NCBI RefSeq assembly: GCF_964340395.1
Contig: NC_135556.1
Span: 8,417,501-8,481,500 of the forward strand
Reading direction: 5' to 3'
Origin: Glandiceps talaboti
Lineage: Eukaryota > Hemichordata > Enteropneusta > Spengelidae
Length of the DNA: 64,000 bases
In this document: positions 27,601-49,538 of the stretch, piece by piece
Layout: every line of letters begins with the position of its first letter
How positions within the stretch are numbered: the first letter of the stretch is position 1
Program-made: the position numbers and the translations under genes
Notes under the pieces: model-generated
Told to the model about the DNA's origin: nothing
The model's database searches: none
What the model saw: the letters and a program-made list of their open reading frames with translations, nothing else

Positions 27601-28110
27601 TTCTATTCCCATCATGCACTGCAATAGAACAAAGTTATTTGTTTACAAATTTTTACCACAGAGAAGGATTATTCCATTTCAATATAGGTTGGACAATCAC
27701 CATTCTACCAACAAATTATTCTATTCTGTTCCCATCATGCACAGCAATAGAACAAAGTTATTTGTTTACAAATTTTTACCACAGAGAAGGATTATTCCAT
27801 TTCAATATAGGTTGGACAATCACCATTCTACCAACAAATTATTCTATTCTATTCTATTCTATTCGCATCATGCACAGCAATAGAACAAAGTTATTTGTTT
27901 ACAAATTTTTACTACAGAGAGGGATTATTCCATTTCAATAGAGGTTGGACAATCACTATTCTACCAACAAATATGGATACACTGCATTCCAAATAGAACA
28001 AAATCATATGTTTACAGATGTTAGAACCATTCTACAAACAAATTGTAATATTTACCAGAGAGAAGGATTATTCCATTTTAATATACGTTGGACAGTTGAA
28101 TCACCATTGT
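24607..28110 (+). repeat. 123-bp satellite-like tandem array, about 28 units
   Basis: The unit starts GGTTGGACAATCACCATTCT, continues through TCTATTCTATTCCCATCATG, GCAATAGAACAAAG, ATTTGTTTACAAAT and GAGAAGGATTATTC, and returns after 123 bp (for example GGTTGGAC at 25190, 25313, 25435, 25558). Copies differ by substitutions, small indels and local expansion of TATTC. Because 123 is a multiple of 3, frames stay open across many units (317 codons at 25171-26124), but the product is a 41-residue repeat with no known domain. I do not call it a gene. Confidence 0.95.
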
Positions 28111-30270
28111 GGAATAAAAGTGACCAATAGTATTATTATATACTATTGTCATCATACACTGAATTTCAATAAACATTTACAATTGACAAATTTTACAACA
28201 GAGGAGGGGCTTTAGTCTATTTCAATATCGGCTGGATAACACCATTCCACCAATATATCTGTGCAGTAAAAGTGACCAATAACATTTACTACAGTCACTT
28301 TCCATCATACGCTGCATTCACATAGAGCAAAGTTTACTTTGCAATAATACAAAAGGAATTGTTTATCAACTTTAGCAATGAGAAATATACATTCCATTTT
28401 AATAATTAAATAAATTTAATAATATATTAAAGATATGAAAACAATACTCTGGTTAGGTTTAATCTTTTAAAATTATTAAAGTTCAAACTGATGAATATAT
28501 AAATAAATATAATTACTACCAATATTTCTTGCTACAAAAATTGACCAATAATATTGTTACATTATTCCAATAAAACAAAGTTATTCGTTGACAAATACTG
28601 TGAGAGAAGGATTATTCCATTCCAACAGAGGTTGGACAATCATCATAATACCAATATTTATTGGTCAAAAGAGTGACCAATTATATTATCAAATTCTATT
28701 CCCATCATACAATGCATTAAAATAAAATAAAGTTGTTTCTTTCAAAACTTTTAGTAGTGAGGAGGGATTATTCAAATTCAATATAAGTTGGGCAATTAGA
28801 TGTTATTCCCCAATATTTGTCTTCAAAAACCAAGGAATTGAGTCTAGTGACAAGTAGTGACAACACTTAGGTCACGAGTATTTTCTGGCTGAATGAAGAA
28901 AAATATTGGAGAATAACATAATTATATCACTGCTATTAACGTCAAAGAAAAAATTAGGGAAAGTAATGGCAATATTTGAATGTTTTGACTCATATTTCGA
29001 ACACAGCCGAACCAATGACGTAAACACATGTAGTAATTCATAGAAAAGTGTTGTTGTGACGTAGAAATGCGTTGTGGTGACGTGGAACGACCAAAGTATA
29101 AATTCCATATTTTTGGCTTATGCAAGGTATAATCACCATTCTTTCCACAAAATGTGACCAATTAAAATTTAATACAATTTATCTCCACGATAAACTGTGT
29201 TTTAATTGAACAAAGTCATTTGTTTACAAGTTTGCAACAAGAATGCACATTCCATTTCAATGTACAACATAAAAATGAATACAATGAAATGCATATTCTC
29301 ATTGCTATAATTTGTAAACAAATGATTTGGCATGATTATTAGAATATGAAATTTATAATATTGAAGGCAAGAAAACAATAATCATGTATGTTATGTTCAA
29401 TCTTAAAGATTATTAAGTTTCAAATTATGATTATATAAATAAATATAAATAACAAATTTATAATATTACTGTTCTCATCTATTCTAAAACATTTTCTAAA
29501 TTTAAACTGAATGTTGTAAACTGTACGAGTCTTAGCCTTACAAATTTTAAGACTATGGTACTCACTATTACTTCCTGTACATTATTCTTGCTAATCCTTA
29601 GAACTCATTATTCCAGAATAAGATGATCCATAACACCATAACAACATCTAACCAGACAGTGAAGTACAAATTTGTTCTATTCAAACAATGAATGAAGTGA
29701 CAATGCCCATGCTACCCATAATTCTTTGTGTTGAAAGTGACTGTTGATGTCATCACATTCTATTCCCATCACACAGTGTGTTCCAATAGAACAAAGTCAT
29801 TTGTTCACAAATTTTAGTAAAGAAAAGGATTATTCCATTAGAGGTTGGACAATCACCATTCTGCCAACAAATTATTGTATTCTTTTCCCATCACACACTG
29901 CAATTGTCATTTTTTTTTTTTTTTTTACAAATGTGACCATAGAGAAGGATTATTCCATTTCCACATAGGTTGGACCAAAGACAAGTAACACACCATTCTA
30001 CCAATATTTTTTGGAATAAAGGTGATTATATACTATTGCCACCATATACTGAATTTCAATAAAAGTTATTTATTGACAATTTTTTCTACAGAAGAGGATT
30101 TATTCATTTCAATATCGACTGTATAGCACCATTCTACCAATATATTTTGAATTGAATTGAATTGAATATCTTTGCAGTAAAAGTGACTAATAACATTTAC
30201 TACAGTCACTTCCCATCATACACTGCATTCACATAGAACAAAGTTATTGGCATTGCATTAATGTAAAGTG
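28111..30270 (+). repeat. Degenerate flank of the 123-bp array
   Basis: Scattered, strongly diverged units can be recognised by GGATTATTCCATTTCA, TCCCATCATACACTG and CAAAGTCATTTGTTTACA (for example 28600, 28690, 29215, 29760-29960, 30170-30245), separated by unrelated AT-rich sequence and by the fold-back at 28802. Confidence 0.75.
28802..28917. repeat. Fold-back element, family D, copy 1
   Basis: GTTATTCCCCAATATTTGTC at the left is the inverse of AAAATATTGGAGAATAAC at the right. Sequence after it, to about 29115, is also shared with 39434-39600, so the full repeat is longer than the fold-back. Confidence 0.6.
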
Positions 30271-31171
30271 AATTTTTTTTACAAATTTTTGTCAAGTGCT
30301 ATCCCATATCCAGATCCTTCAGATCTCTCTTTCTTTTTTTGGTTTTAATAGAGACCATGTTAGCATCCAGACTAATAAATGTTAGCAAAGAGTATGTACA
30401 GTCCATTTCAAAGTAGAATTAAAAAAATGCAATATATAAAAATATTGAAGATAAGAAAACAATCATCTGGTTATTATAAGTTCAATATTAAACATCATCA
30501 AAGTTTCATGTTTAAGATTACACAAATAAATAACTGCAATTGATAATATAGAACTGTTTTAAATTTACACTCAGTAACTTTTAACACTGGAAGCATTTCT
30601 ACCTTGTGTATATAGCTTCCAAACTCTCATCGCTCATACCACTTTAGATCTAGGGCTATCAATAGCGCTAGTGGACTTGGTCCTGCTTGCAGACGGTTCA
30701 CTGGTCTAGATTTCTGACATGACCCTCAAAACCGTCCTGCAAAGAGCAATGTACCAATTAATCATATCTCGAGTGCGGAAGCAAAATGCTTTTTAGGCGA
30801 GCTCGGTGAAAGTTAAACAGCGCCACCGTCGCCATCCATCAAGTTTGTATACAATGAGGTCATGAACTTTAGCATATATCTATATATGTACATTGCGTGT
30901 GTACAGAAACCGAAACATGTGAGTTTTGTGCACGAGCTCTATTTGCAATATTCCAGGCTCAAGATAATTTTTTTTTGGCATGTGTACGTCGAAACCTAGA
31001 AGAAAACCTGGTCGCTTAAATAGCGCGAAATTCTGAAGAAGAAAATCAGTTTCTGTCGGAGCTTGAGTGCATGATATCCGGGATTAGGATCCGGGACAGA
31101 CTTCCGTGTGTTTACTCTGGGTTGTACGCATGACACTACACGTAATACTTGGTAATACGTGCTGACTTTAG
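30271..31171. promoter_or_regulatory. 5' flank of the carotenoid oxygenase gene
   Basis: The stretch before 31172 becomes less AT-rich from about 30780. No TATA box is evident at a useful distance. The transcription start cannot be placed, which leaves open whether the upstream AUG is transcribed. Confidence 0.3.
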
Positions 31172-31318
31172 ATGGTACGATTTGGTAGACGAGTAGTTTA
31201 CTCGTGTTACCTACGGTCAGTCACCGACGCAACGCGGACACCGTACAGTAGTACACTTTGTCACCATTTTACACTGTGCCGAAAGTTCATTTCTTTTGCT
31301 TCAACCCGTTTTGCGAAG
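31172..31318 (+). CDS. Possible 49-residue N-terminal extension of the carotenoid oxygenase
   Basis: An ATG at 31172, immediately preceded by an in-frame TAG, reads without a stop into the main start at 31319. The extension has about nine Arg/Lys, many Ser/Thr and a single acidic residue, and begins MVRFGRRVVYSCYLRS; this composition fits a mitochondrial targeting peptide. Start context is weak (T at -3, G at +4), whereas the downstream ATG has A at -3 and G at +4, so leaky scanning could yield both forms. The long form would be 580 aa, close to vertebrate BCO2, a mitochondrial enzyme. If transcription starts downstream of 31172, only the short form is made. Confidence 0.4.
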
Positions 31319-42744
<11,426 letters not shown>

Positions 42745-43378
42745 AATGTCTGTAGTGTTCGAGGAGATCTGGTATTCTACAGACATAAACACAAACTCAA
42801 AGCTTAGCTGCCATATGCTTTTTATCAGAGACTATCTAGTATTATCCTTGGTAATTTGAAGAATTATAAAAAACTTTTCGAAACCAAGTACTTGCTGTAA
42901 TAGATGAAATTTATATGTTTGTCTCTCAATGCAATGCATAGATACTTCTTTCTTTAAGGGTGAGGTTCAAATGCTATTTTTTGTTGAAAAAATTGTTTTT
43001 GTTTAAGCTGTCAACCATTGTTGTATTGTCTGTCAACAGATGGAACATACTTAGTTGAGGTGCTTTAAATTTTTGTGATAAAATCGCAAGAAAAAATAGT
43101 GCATCAAGCATTTGTGCCGTGTTGTAGTGACAGTGCAGTAAACATCATTACTACGTAAGTACCAGAGATGACTTGCACCTGTGCATGTGCATACTAGTGG
43201 TATTTGCACTGCAGTGCAATACTGAAAACATTACCAGTATTCAAATGATATGTAAATGAGGACACGATAGTTCATTCTCCATGAAAGCACATGATTGTAT
43301 ATTGTCATTTTTGTGGAAATTTGTCGTTTCAGATAAACATAATAATAACAGAACTCCATGCCATGTGAATGCCAGTGT

Positions 43379-43490
43379 GGGTACTCCGGGGTATTTGCAT
43401 TCATGCTTGCAGTGTTTCTGTTGCACTTTTACTCACTACACTCATGAGTGTACTGTCAGAGAGAACACTGCACGCACTTGTGCAAATACC
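43379..43490. repeat. Fold-back element downstream of the oxygenase
   Basis: GGGGTATTTGCATTCATGCT...GCAGTGTT is answered by the inverse AACACTGC...TGTGCAAATACCCC. Fragments similar to one arm (TGCTTGCAGTGTT) occur at 50790 in RPL31 intron 2 territory. Confidence 0.55.
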
Positions 43491-43902
43491 CCAAGTATGC
43501 CACACTTACACTCACACATCATGTAGTTCTATCATATTGTTTATGTAACTTAGTTGTTCTTTACATTCTTAATGAAGAATGGCAGTGGATTATGCTCAAT
43601 CTTGTTGCCGTAGAATTGAAAGGTCGTGTTTTTACTTTTGTACGTATACTAGATGCATTTGACCACTGCATGTTACTGTTGTTGGGTTGGACACTCTATG
43701 ACTAATTATACAATGAAATATAGAACAAACAATACACCATTTATCAAGCACAGTGTTAGGGCTATGCTGTATTTCATATCACCATGTCCGAAAAAAACCC
43801 AAAATATGATCAAACATTGTTTATCTGGAAACTCCATCTGTGGAAAGTAGTGATTCTCAAAAAAATGAGAGTCTTTTAGACATTGTCTTTTGTTTAAAAA
43901 AC

Positions 43903-44325
43903 ATTCACATGTATGCTAGAACTGATTTCACATGTATGCTAGAACTGATTTCACATGTATGCAAGCACTGATTTCACATGTATGGTAGCACCAATTTCAC
44001 ATGTATGGTAGTACCGATTTCACATGTATGCTAGAACTGATTTCACATGTATGGTAGAACTGATTTCACATGTATGCTAGTACTGATTTCACATGTATGC
44101 TAGTACTGATTTCACATGTATGGTAGCACTGATTTCACATGTATGCTAGCACTGATTTCACATGTATGGTAGCACTGATTTCACATGTATGCTAGCACTG
44201 ATTTCACATGTATGGTAGCACTGATTTCACATGTATGGTAGCACTGATTTCACATGTATGGTAGCACTGATTTCACATGTATGCTAGCACTGATTTCACA
44301 TGTATGGTAGCACTGATGTCACAAA
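43903..44325 (+). repeat. 23-bp minisatellite, about 18 units
   Basis: Unit GATTTCACATGTATGGTAGC-ACT. Variants are mainly GGTA/GCTA and GCACT/GAACT/GTACT. It lies 1.2 kb after the oxygenase stop. The next AATAAA sites on + are near 44430 and 45284, so it could be in the 3' UTR. Confidence 0.95.
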
Positions 44326-46347
44326 TATTTTCACAATAATACACTTTAGCAGTATTTTTTGGGGGTATAGCAACATATTAGTGGAAAAACAATATTTTAC
44401 ACTTTGGCTCTCATTGGTTTTAGACAGATAATAAAAACTGTTGATTATAGTGTACATGTCATTTTAAAAATGAATGTAGTGATTCACAACAAATCAAATT
44501 GGTCTGATTATATTTACCAGTCAGTGAAATCAAAACAGTTTCAGAAATGATTTATTTTGTTTTATGATTCCAAAGTGCCTTCATTTATAGAATCACAGAA
44601 CATTTAATTGCATGGCTCAAATAAGAAAAGAATTGTGGCTCAGAGCCTCAGACTGACCAAAACTGTTCACATTTATTCCGTTGGTTGACCAAAAGTATTC
44701 TGTGTGCCAACAAAAAAATGAGAAGAATTTTAATATAAACACCGTTATGTTGATGTTCACATTTAACCATGTGAATGAAATCTGTGTTCAACTATGATTA
44801 CATAGAAAACATAAATGAAAAACTGGAAAGTCTTGACAAAACTAACTCAAAAAGATTTCCAAAATTCTGACTAGCTTTCGCTAGTAGAGCATCATCATTA
44901 CCAGGTCAGCATCACATTTATCATTGCATAACTTTAATACAATGATGTTTAAATGCCGATATATATCTTGTATTGATGGGGGAAAAAATCATGCTTTTTT
45001 TTCTTCAAGATTTCTTGAGAGTAACTGCTGTAGTCTAAATATCAGAATATATTAGTATCAAAATGCATGAAAGATTGAAATTAATTTACATTTAAACGGA
45101 AAGATATGATATAAAGTTTTATTTTATTATGATGGACTCCAAAGGAGTTAGTTTATAGTATAAACCAGATATGGTATGTTTTGCATTGACAATTGTAGAC
45201 TTATTTGTTTATGGTTTCTTTCTGGTGATACATGCACACAATTTTGTACTTGTGTAATAACTTTGCCTCCTGTGCAAAAAATTGAATAAAAGGTGAAATG
45301 AATAGACGCTCTGTTTATATTTTATTAGCCTACATAGCAGGCTGGATTTTCAACTTGGTAAGTGTGACCTCCACACAGCCTGCAAACTCAGTCATTCAAA
45401 TTCCATTATTTTCATGGATACTGTGTAAAGAAGCTGATTGGTTGAAGAAGTCACATGATGCCTGTACTATGTTGATAGTAGCCTGGCAAGTGTTCTGTCA
45501 ACACAGCCTACAAACTCCAGTAATTCATATGTATTTTTTCATGTATACCATACTATTATGTTGAAGTTGACAGGTTGAATAAGTCACACTCATATCAGTA
45601 TGAAGATACTCACAATAACAATGTTATTACAAAAAGGAAAGTATTCCTGCATATATGCACACAATCATTCCCAAAATGTGCAAACAATGAGGTCAAAATT
45701 CCATGATCCGTGCATTTCACATGCATTAAGATAGGAAAATCCCATCGATGAGTATTTTGGGAAAGTATCATATTTTGCCGGTATGTCTAGGTGAAAGTAG
45801 AACCGTCCAACATTTTATATGTAAGGATTCTACGCTATTTCACACTCCTACCATTGGTGGCGCTCTGCTTAAATTAACGAACGAAATTTATAGTAAAGAG
45901 CGCCTCCAACGTTCGCATCCAATGCGGCGGCGTTCTCACAACTGAAATTGTTCAAATTACCGATATGTATACTGTGGCGTGAATTACAGTTACTAAAGCT
46001 GAAATAAAGTTTCGAAAGAAAATGAAGAGTGATAGGTTTTAAATCGAACAATATAAACACCACGCATACAAATTGATATTATAGAGTAAGCTTAAAGCTT
46101 TAAGTGTGATGTAACTCTGTCGAAACCTCCACTCGCTCAAGTTAAAGTGACGACTCGGAGTTAACAGTACAAGTACCAGGACAACATAATTGTTCTTGTA
46201 TTGGTAGGTAATCATTTGAAAATAACATTATATTTCTGTCTTGAAAATAAATAACTTCTGAAATATTTGTCATCAACACACATTTCATGCAAACATTATT
46301 TGAAGTTTTAACGGTGGTGCTTAAGGAACAAATACTTCACTGTGGTC
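44326..46347. other. Convergent intergenic region (oxygenase 3' / MARCH 3')
   Basis: AATAAA on + near 44430 and 45284 are candidate oxygenase poly(A) signals. I see no other gene. A short open frame at 45298-45564 has no recognisable domain. Confidence 0.4.
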
Positions 46348-46353
46348 TTTATT
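46348..46353 (-). terminator. Candidate poly(A) signal of the MARCH gene
   Basis: AATAAA on the minus strand, starting 19 bp after the stop codon. It would give an unusually short 3' UTR, so a more distal site may be used instead. Confidence 0.3.
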
Positions 46354-46371
46354 AGCTTATTATTCAGTACC

Positions 46372-46742
46372 TCAGATCACAGTTTCACACATTCCGCGTC
46401 GAATGGACGTGCCTTGTTGGTGATCAGTCCTTGGCGTTTCTCTATTTGGTGACACACGGTCCAGCACAAAAATATCAGAATTCAGGGTTAACCACCGTCT
46501 CCATATCTGTGACAGTACAAACTTGAATTCTACCATGATAAGAGACATTGCTAGTAAATCGATTGGAATGTATGCAGAGTAAGACACGTAACCAACTAAA
46601 GATGAACGTTCATAGACAGCCTCTGGATCATCACTGAATAGTGACCAACCCATCCACGTCATGGTGCACACGATGAATGCAACCGACAGAATGGTTACTC
46701 CAACGTGAAGGTGCTCTTCTAAAGTAAGAGTCGTTCGTCTCC

Positions 46743-46743
<1 letters not shown>
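46372..46743 (-). CDS. MARCH exon 2 (two transmembrane segments, C-terminus)
   Basis: Begins WRRTTLTLEEHL right after the microsatellite-derived acceptor and encodes both membrane spans and the cytosolic tail ending in ETVI. The last residues (T-V-I) resemble a class I PDZ ligand (x-S/T-x-hydrophobic), a feature also reported for some MARCH proteins; binding here is untested. Confidence 0.88.
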
Positions 46744-46833
<90 letters not shown>

Positions 46834-48431
46834 TTTCAAATGATATATCCAATAGATTGACGAAAAGGGCTAAACCAAACGTATAGAGAGGTTCATATCA
46901 TAACTAGATACAATCTAACGAACGAATTATAATGCGATGCAATTAAAAAAACCATGTTTCTTCTGCACTAGCTGTAATTGGGACGTTTTTTGAAAATGTT
47001 TAAATTTGTGAGGTAATTACTCTTAATATCGTACACCATGGACAGTATTGAATCACTTGTAGGTAAACGTATTTTTGTAGCTGTATAAACGATAAATCAA
47101 ATCAAATTGGCTTTCGGGTCCGCACCCAAAATTCAGAGCTCTGAACGGTGCTCACGATTTCAACATGTTTCTGTACTGCCTATCTCGACAGCAATGAAGT
47201 CAATGTCTAATTATTGATAATTTTAACAATTTTCAGTGAATGTATTGTGGTTGTATGATCGAAAAATGATACTCCAGTTCTGACACAAGTACAATTTTAC
47301 GTGGATTTCGCCCAAGATTCAAACTTGCCATTACACTACCTACTGAGATAATATTGAGCACCAGTTACCAGGTACAACGTCTTTTTATAAATTTACCAAT
47401 TTTTAGTGAATATATCTTCGCTGTTACTTGATGAAAACATTATCTCAGTTGTAGCTAGTGCAGGTTCAACGATAGTCTATCAGCTAGCCCTCGGATGTTC
47501 TTCCGATAAAATACGACACACAGCCGAACAACGCTATCGAGGATGGAACATCCGGGCAAGCCCTCACATGCGAACTTCGTTCGCTTATAGTTATAGCATC
47601 GAAAGAAAGCCCGAACGTCTAGCAGCAAGACTAGTTCAACGATTGAAAAACCGGTGACATGCCATTTTTCCACTATTGCGGAACTATTCTACTAGTGCGG
47701 TAACTATTCTATTAGTGCGGTAACTATCTACATGTAATGCGGTTTTACAACGAGTAAGGATTGGTCAGAAAGTAAGGTAAAACGTCTATGTACACTGCTG
47801 TTTAATAAATTAAAAGTCATTTGATTTATACCGAAAAAAGAGAAATGCTTACCTTGAATATATTTGCAATAATTCTAGTTTTAACTCGATATTTTTCGTT
47901 ACAAATTTCGCATTGATAAGTACCCTGGTACCCAATCCATTTTCTTAGACATTCCTTGTGACAATATTGTAACGTGCCAGCACATGAACATGGGTTGTAC
48001 AGTTCACCTGCTGTTCGTCCACTATGACAAATTCTACAAAAACTGTTATTTGATCCTGAACTTGAATTTGACACGACATCAGGATACAAACATACGGTAC
48101 TACCGGTCAGTTCTGGTACATATAAAACTTCTCGTGGGTTTCGATCTGACCTGGAGTTGTTTAATTGATCGATGTTTGGCTCAGTTTCAGTGGACGTGGT
48201 CTCGTTTCTTATGCCATCGTCTTCACGTTGACCCGATGCGCACGGTGTGTCGCGATTGACGGCAGCGTCGTTCTCGTTTTCGTCAAATCGTTCAACTTGA
48301 GGTGTTGCCGAAACTGGAAGGAGATGTGGATGCGTCACTCGTAGACTGAGTTGCGCCAGTTTTGGTATAACTTCTCTTCTATTTTCTTCGAGGTATATTC
48401 GTTCAATTTCTCGCCCCGAACATGAACTCAT
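46372..48431 (-). CDS. MARCHF4/9/11-like: RING-CH (MARCH) membrane E3 ubiquitin ligase, 2 coding exons, 316 aa
   Basis: Exon 1 is 48431-47853 (193 codons) and exon 2 is 46743-46372 (123 codons plus TGA). Donor AAG|GTAAGC, acceptor TCTCAG|TGGAGA, phase 0. Residues 132-177 form a complete RING-CH finger: C132-x2-C135-x12-C148-x-C150-x7-H158-x2-C161-x12-C174-x2-C177, with the conserved W165. The Cys4-His-Cys3 order with His in the fifth place separates MARCH from classic RINGs. Two hydrophobic segments follow (about 206-228 and 241-264). The layout, the MTWMGWSLFS end of the first membrane span and a C-terminal IWRRW resemble vertebrate MARCHF4/9/11. Such proteins sit in endosomal or Golgi membranes and ubiquitinate membrane receptors for down-regulation. 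The N-terminal 130 residues are hydrophilic and low in conservation. Subgroup assignment is by eye. The intron ends in a (CT)42 microsatellite. Confidence 0.92.
46746..46829. repeat. (GA)42 microsatellite forming MARCH intron 3' end
   Basis: Pure GA on +, so pure CT in the MARCH pre-mRNA, ending at the acceptor AG (46745-46744 on the minus strand). Confidence 0.97.
47675..47742. repeat. 20-bp triple repeat in the MARCH intron
   Basis: TGCGGTAACTATTCTATTAG and close variants occur three times in a row. Confidence 0.75.
47853..48431 (-). CDS. MARCH exon 1 (N-terminus and RING-CH finger)
   Basis: Contains the initiator Met and the whole RING-CH zinc finger (residues 132-177), ending KTRIIANIFK at the donor. 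The first 130 residues are Ser/Asn/Glu-rich and probably disordered. A further upstream non-coding exon cannot be excluded. Confidence 0.9.
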
Positions 48432-49460
48432 ATCGACAGTCCTCTGAAATACCGGTACCGTTATAAAAGTTCCAGTGGAAATAAATGCTGAATGCGACTT
48501 TTGTCGAGTTCTTTTCCTTTCCGCGTACGTAAAACAATCCTTCGCTTTTCACCAAAGTAAAGAACTGATAATACGGCTCCGTCAAAAACTCTCAAACTCT
48601 AGTCCAAGCACTTTTCCGGTTCGCGTTGTATAACTTCGTTTTGAAGTCGAGTTGTGTCATCAGATATAGCAAAGCCTTGTACTCAAAACTCAATACATCA
48701 AATATATGTTGTATTTTGCATTTCACGTAGCCGTTGCGTCTTCCCGAACTATACTATTTTTGCTTCAGCGTATTCAATACGATGATCACTCATCAATGTC
48801 CATACTGTATTTTCCTTGTCCTCACGATATATTCCAGCCACTTGCAATGAGTTGAAAATAAAAGAGGAATTAAAATTGTGGATGTAAAATTTTGCCCATA
48901 GTAGAAGTGTTTGGCGTTGGTTCGAATTCGAAATTTTCTTTCGCGGCTCGTAATTTATTCCAGTATGGAACATGTGGAACGCGTATATATAGAACTGCGT
49001 GAGGTGAGGTACAGGTGTGCAAGATTCGATTTGTCTGTTGATATGATATATGATAGGGGAACTAACTACCTTCAAATTTCTTCAAAACTAAGACTTAATA
49101 ACAACTAACAGGTCAAACCTTATCTTTCACACATTGTCCTCACAAGCTGTTCCAGACTTTTACCATGGGAAAGGCAATACAGAAACTTGACGCAAATTAA
49201 TTCAAGTAGGCGCCTAGATCACATTTTCATCAGAGAAATCGTGCACTGGGCAGATAAAACTTTCTGGTTCAAATCATCTGACAAAAAGTACGAACCCAAC
49301 ATAGCTTATATTATTATGCCTATAAAGAACAGTTAAATGGCGCCAAAATAATTAATAGTCACGGCCTGGTACGTGACTCATGAGGGTTTTCAGTAACGTC
49401 TAACGATGTCTGCTGCCGAGCTGGCTGTCATATCAGACATACTTCGTCGCAGCGCCCTCA
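48432..49460. other. Divergent intergenic region MARCH / RPL31
   Basis: About 1 kb between head-to-head genes. The RPL31 promoter motifs lie at the right end. The MARCH start is not determined; its 5' UTR or a non-coding exon should lie in 48432-49100. Confidence 0.4.
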
Positions 49461-49509
49461 ACCAATCACACAAACTTACGAAACTCTGCTATTTCCCACA
49501 ATGCAATTG
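49461..49509 (+). promoter_or_regulatory. RPL31 promoter motifs: CCAAT and ZNF143/Staf-like
   Basis: ACCAATCAC at 49461-49469 is a CCAAT box about 50 bp before the predicted cap site. TTTCCCACAATGCAATTG at 49492-49509 closely matches the ZNF143/Staf core (CCCAYAATGCA) and ends a few bases before the TOP start. No TATA box is seen, as usual for ribosomal protein genes. Confidence 0.5.
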
Positions 49510-49514
49510 TACGT

Positions 49515-49538
49515 CCTTTCGCCATTACTGAGACCAAG
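49515..49538 (+). other. Predicted non-coding exon 1 of RPL31 with TOP-like start
   Basis: A pyrimidine run CCTTTC at 49515-49520 follows the promoter motifs and fits a 5' terminal oligopyrimidine start. The exon would end at CCAAG followed by GTAGGA. A very short non-coding first exon with the AUG at the start of exon 2 is common in animal ribosomal protein genes. Confidence 0.6.

Noticed and set aside
47406-47657. 83-codon plus-strand frame in the MARCH intron
   Set aside because: No domain and antisense to an intron; partial palindromes in the sequence suggest a decayed repeat.
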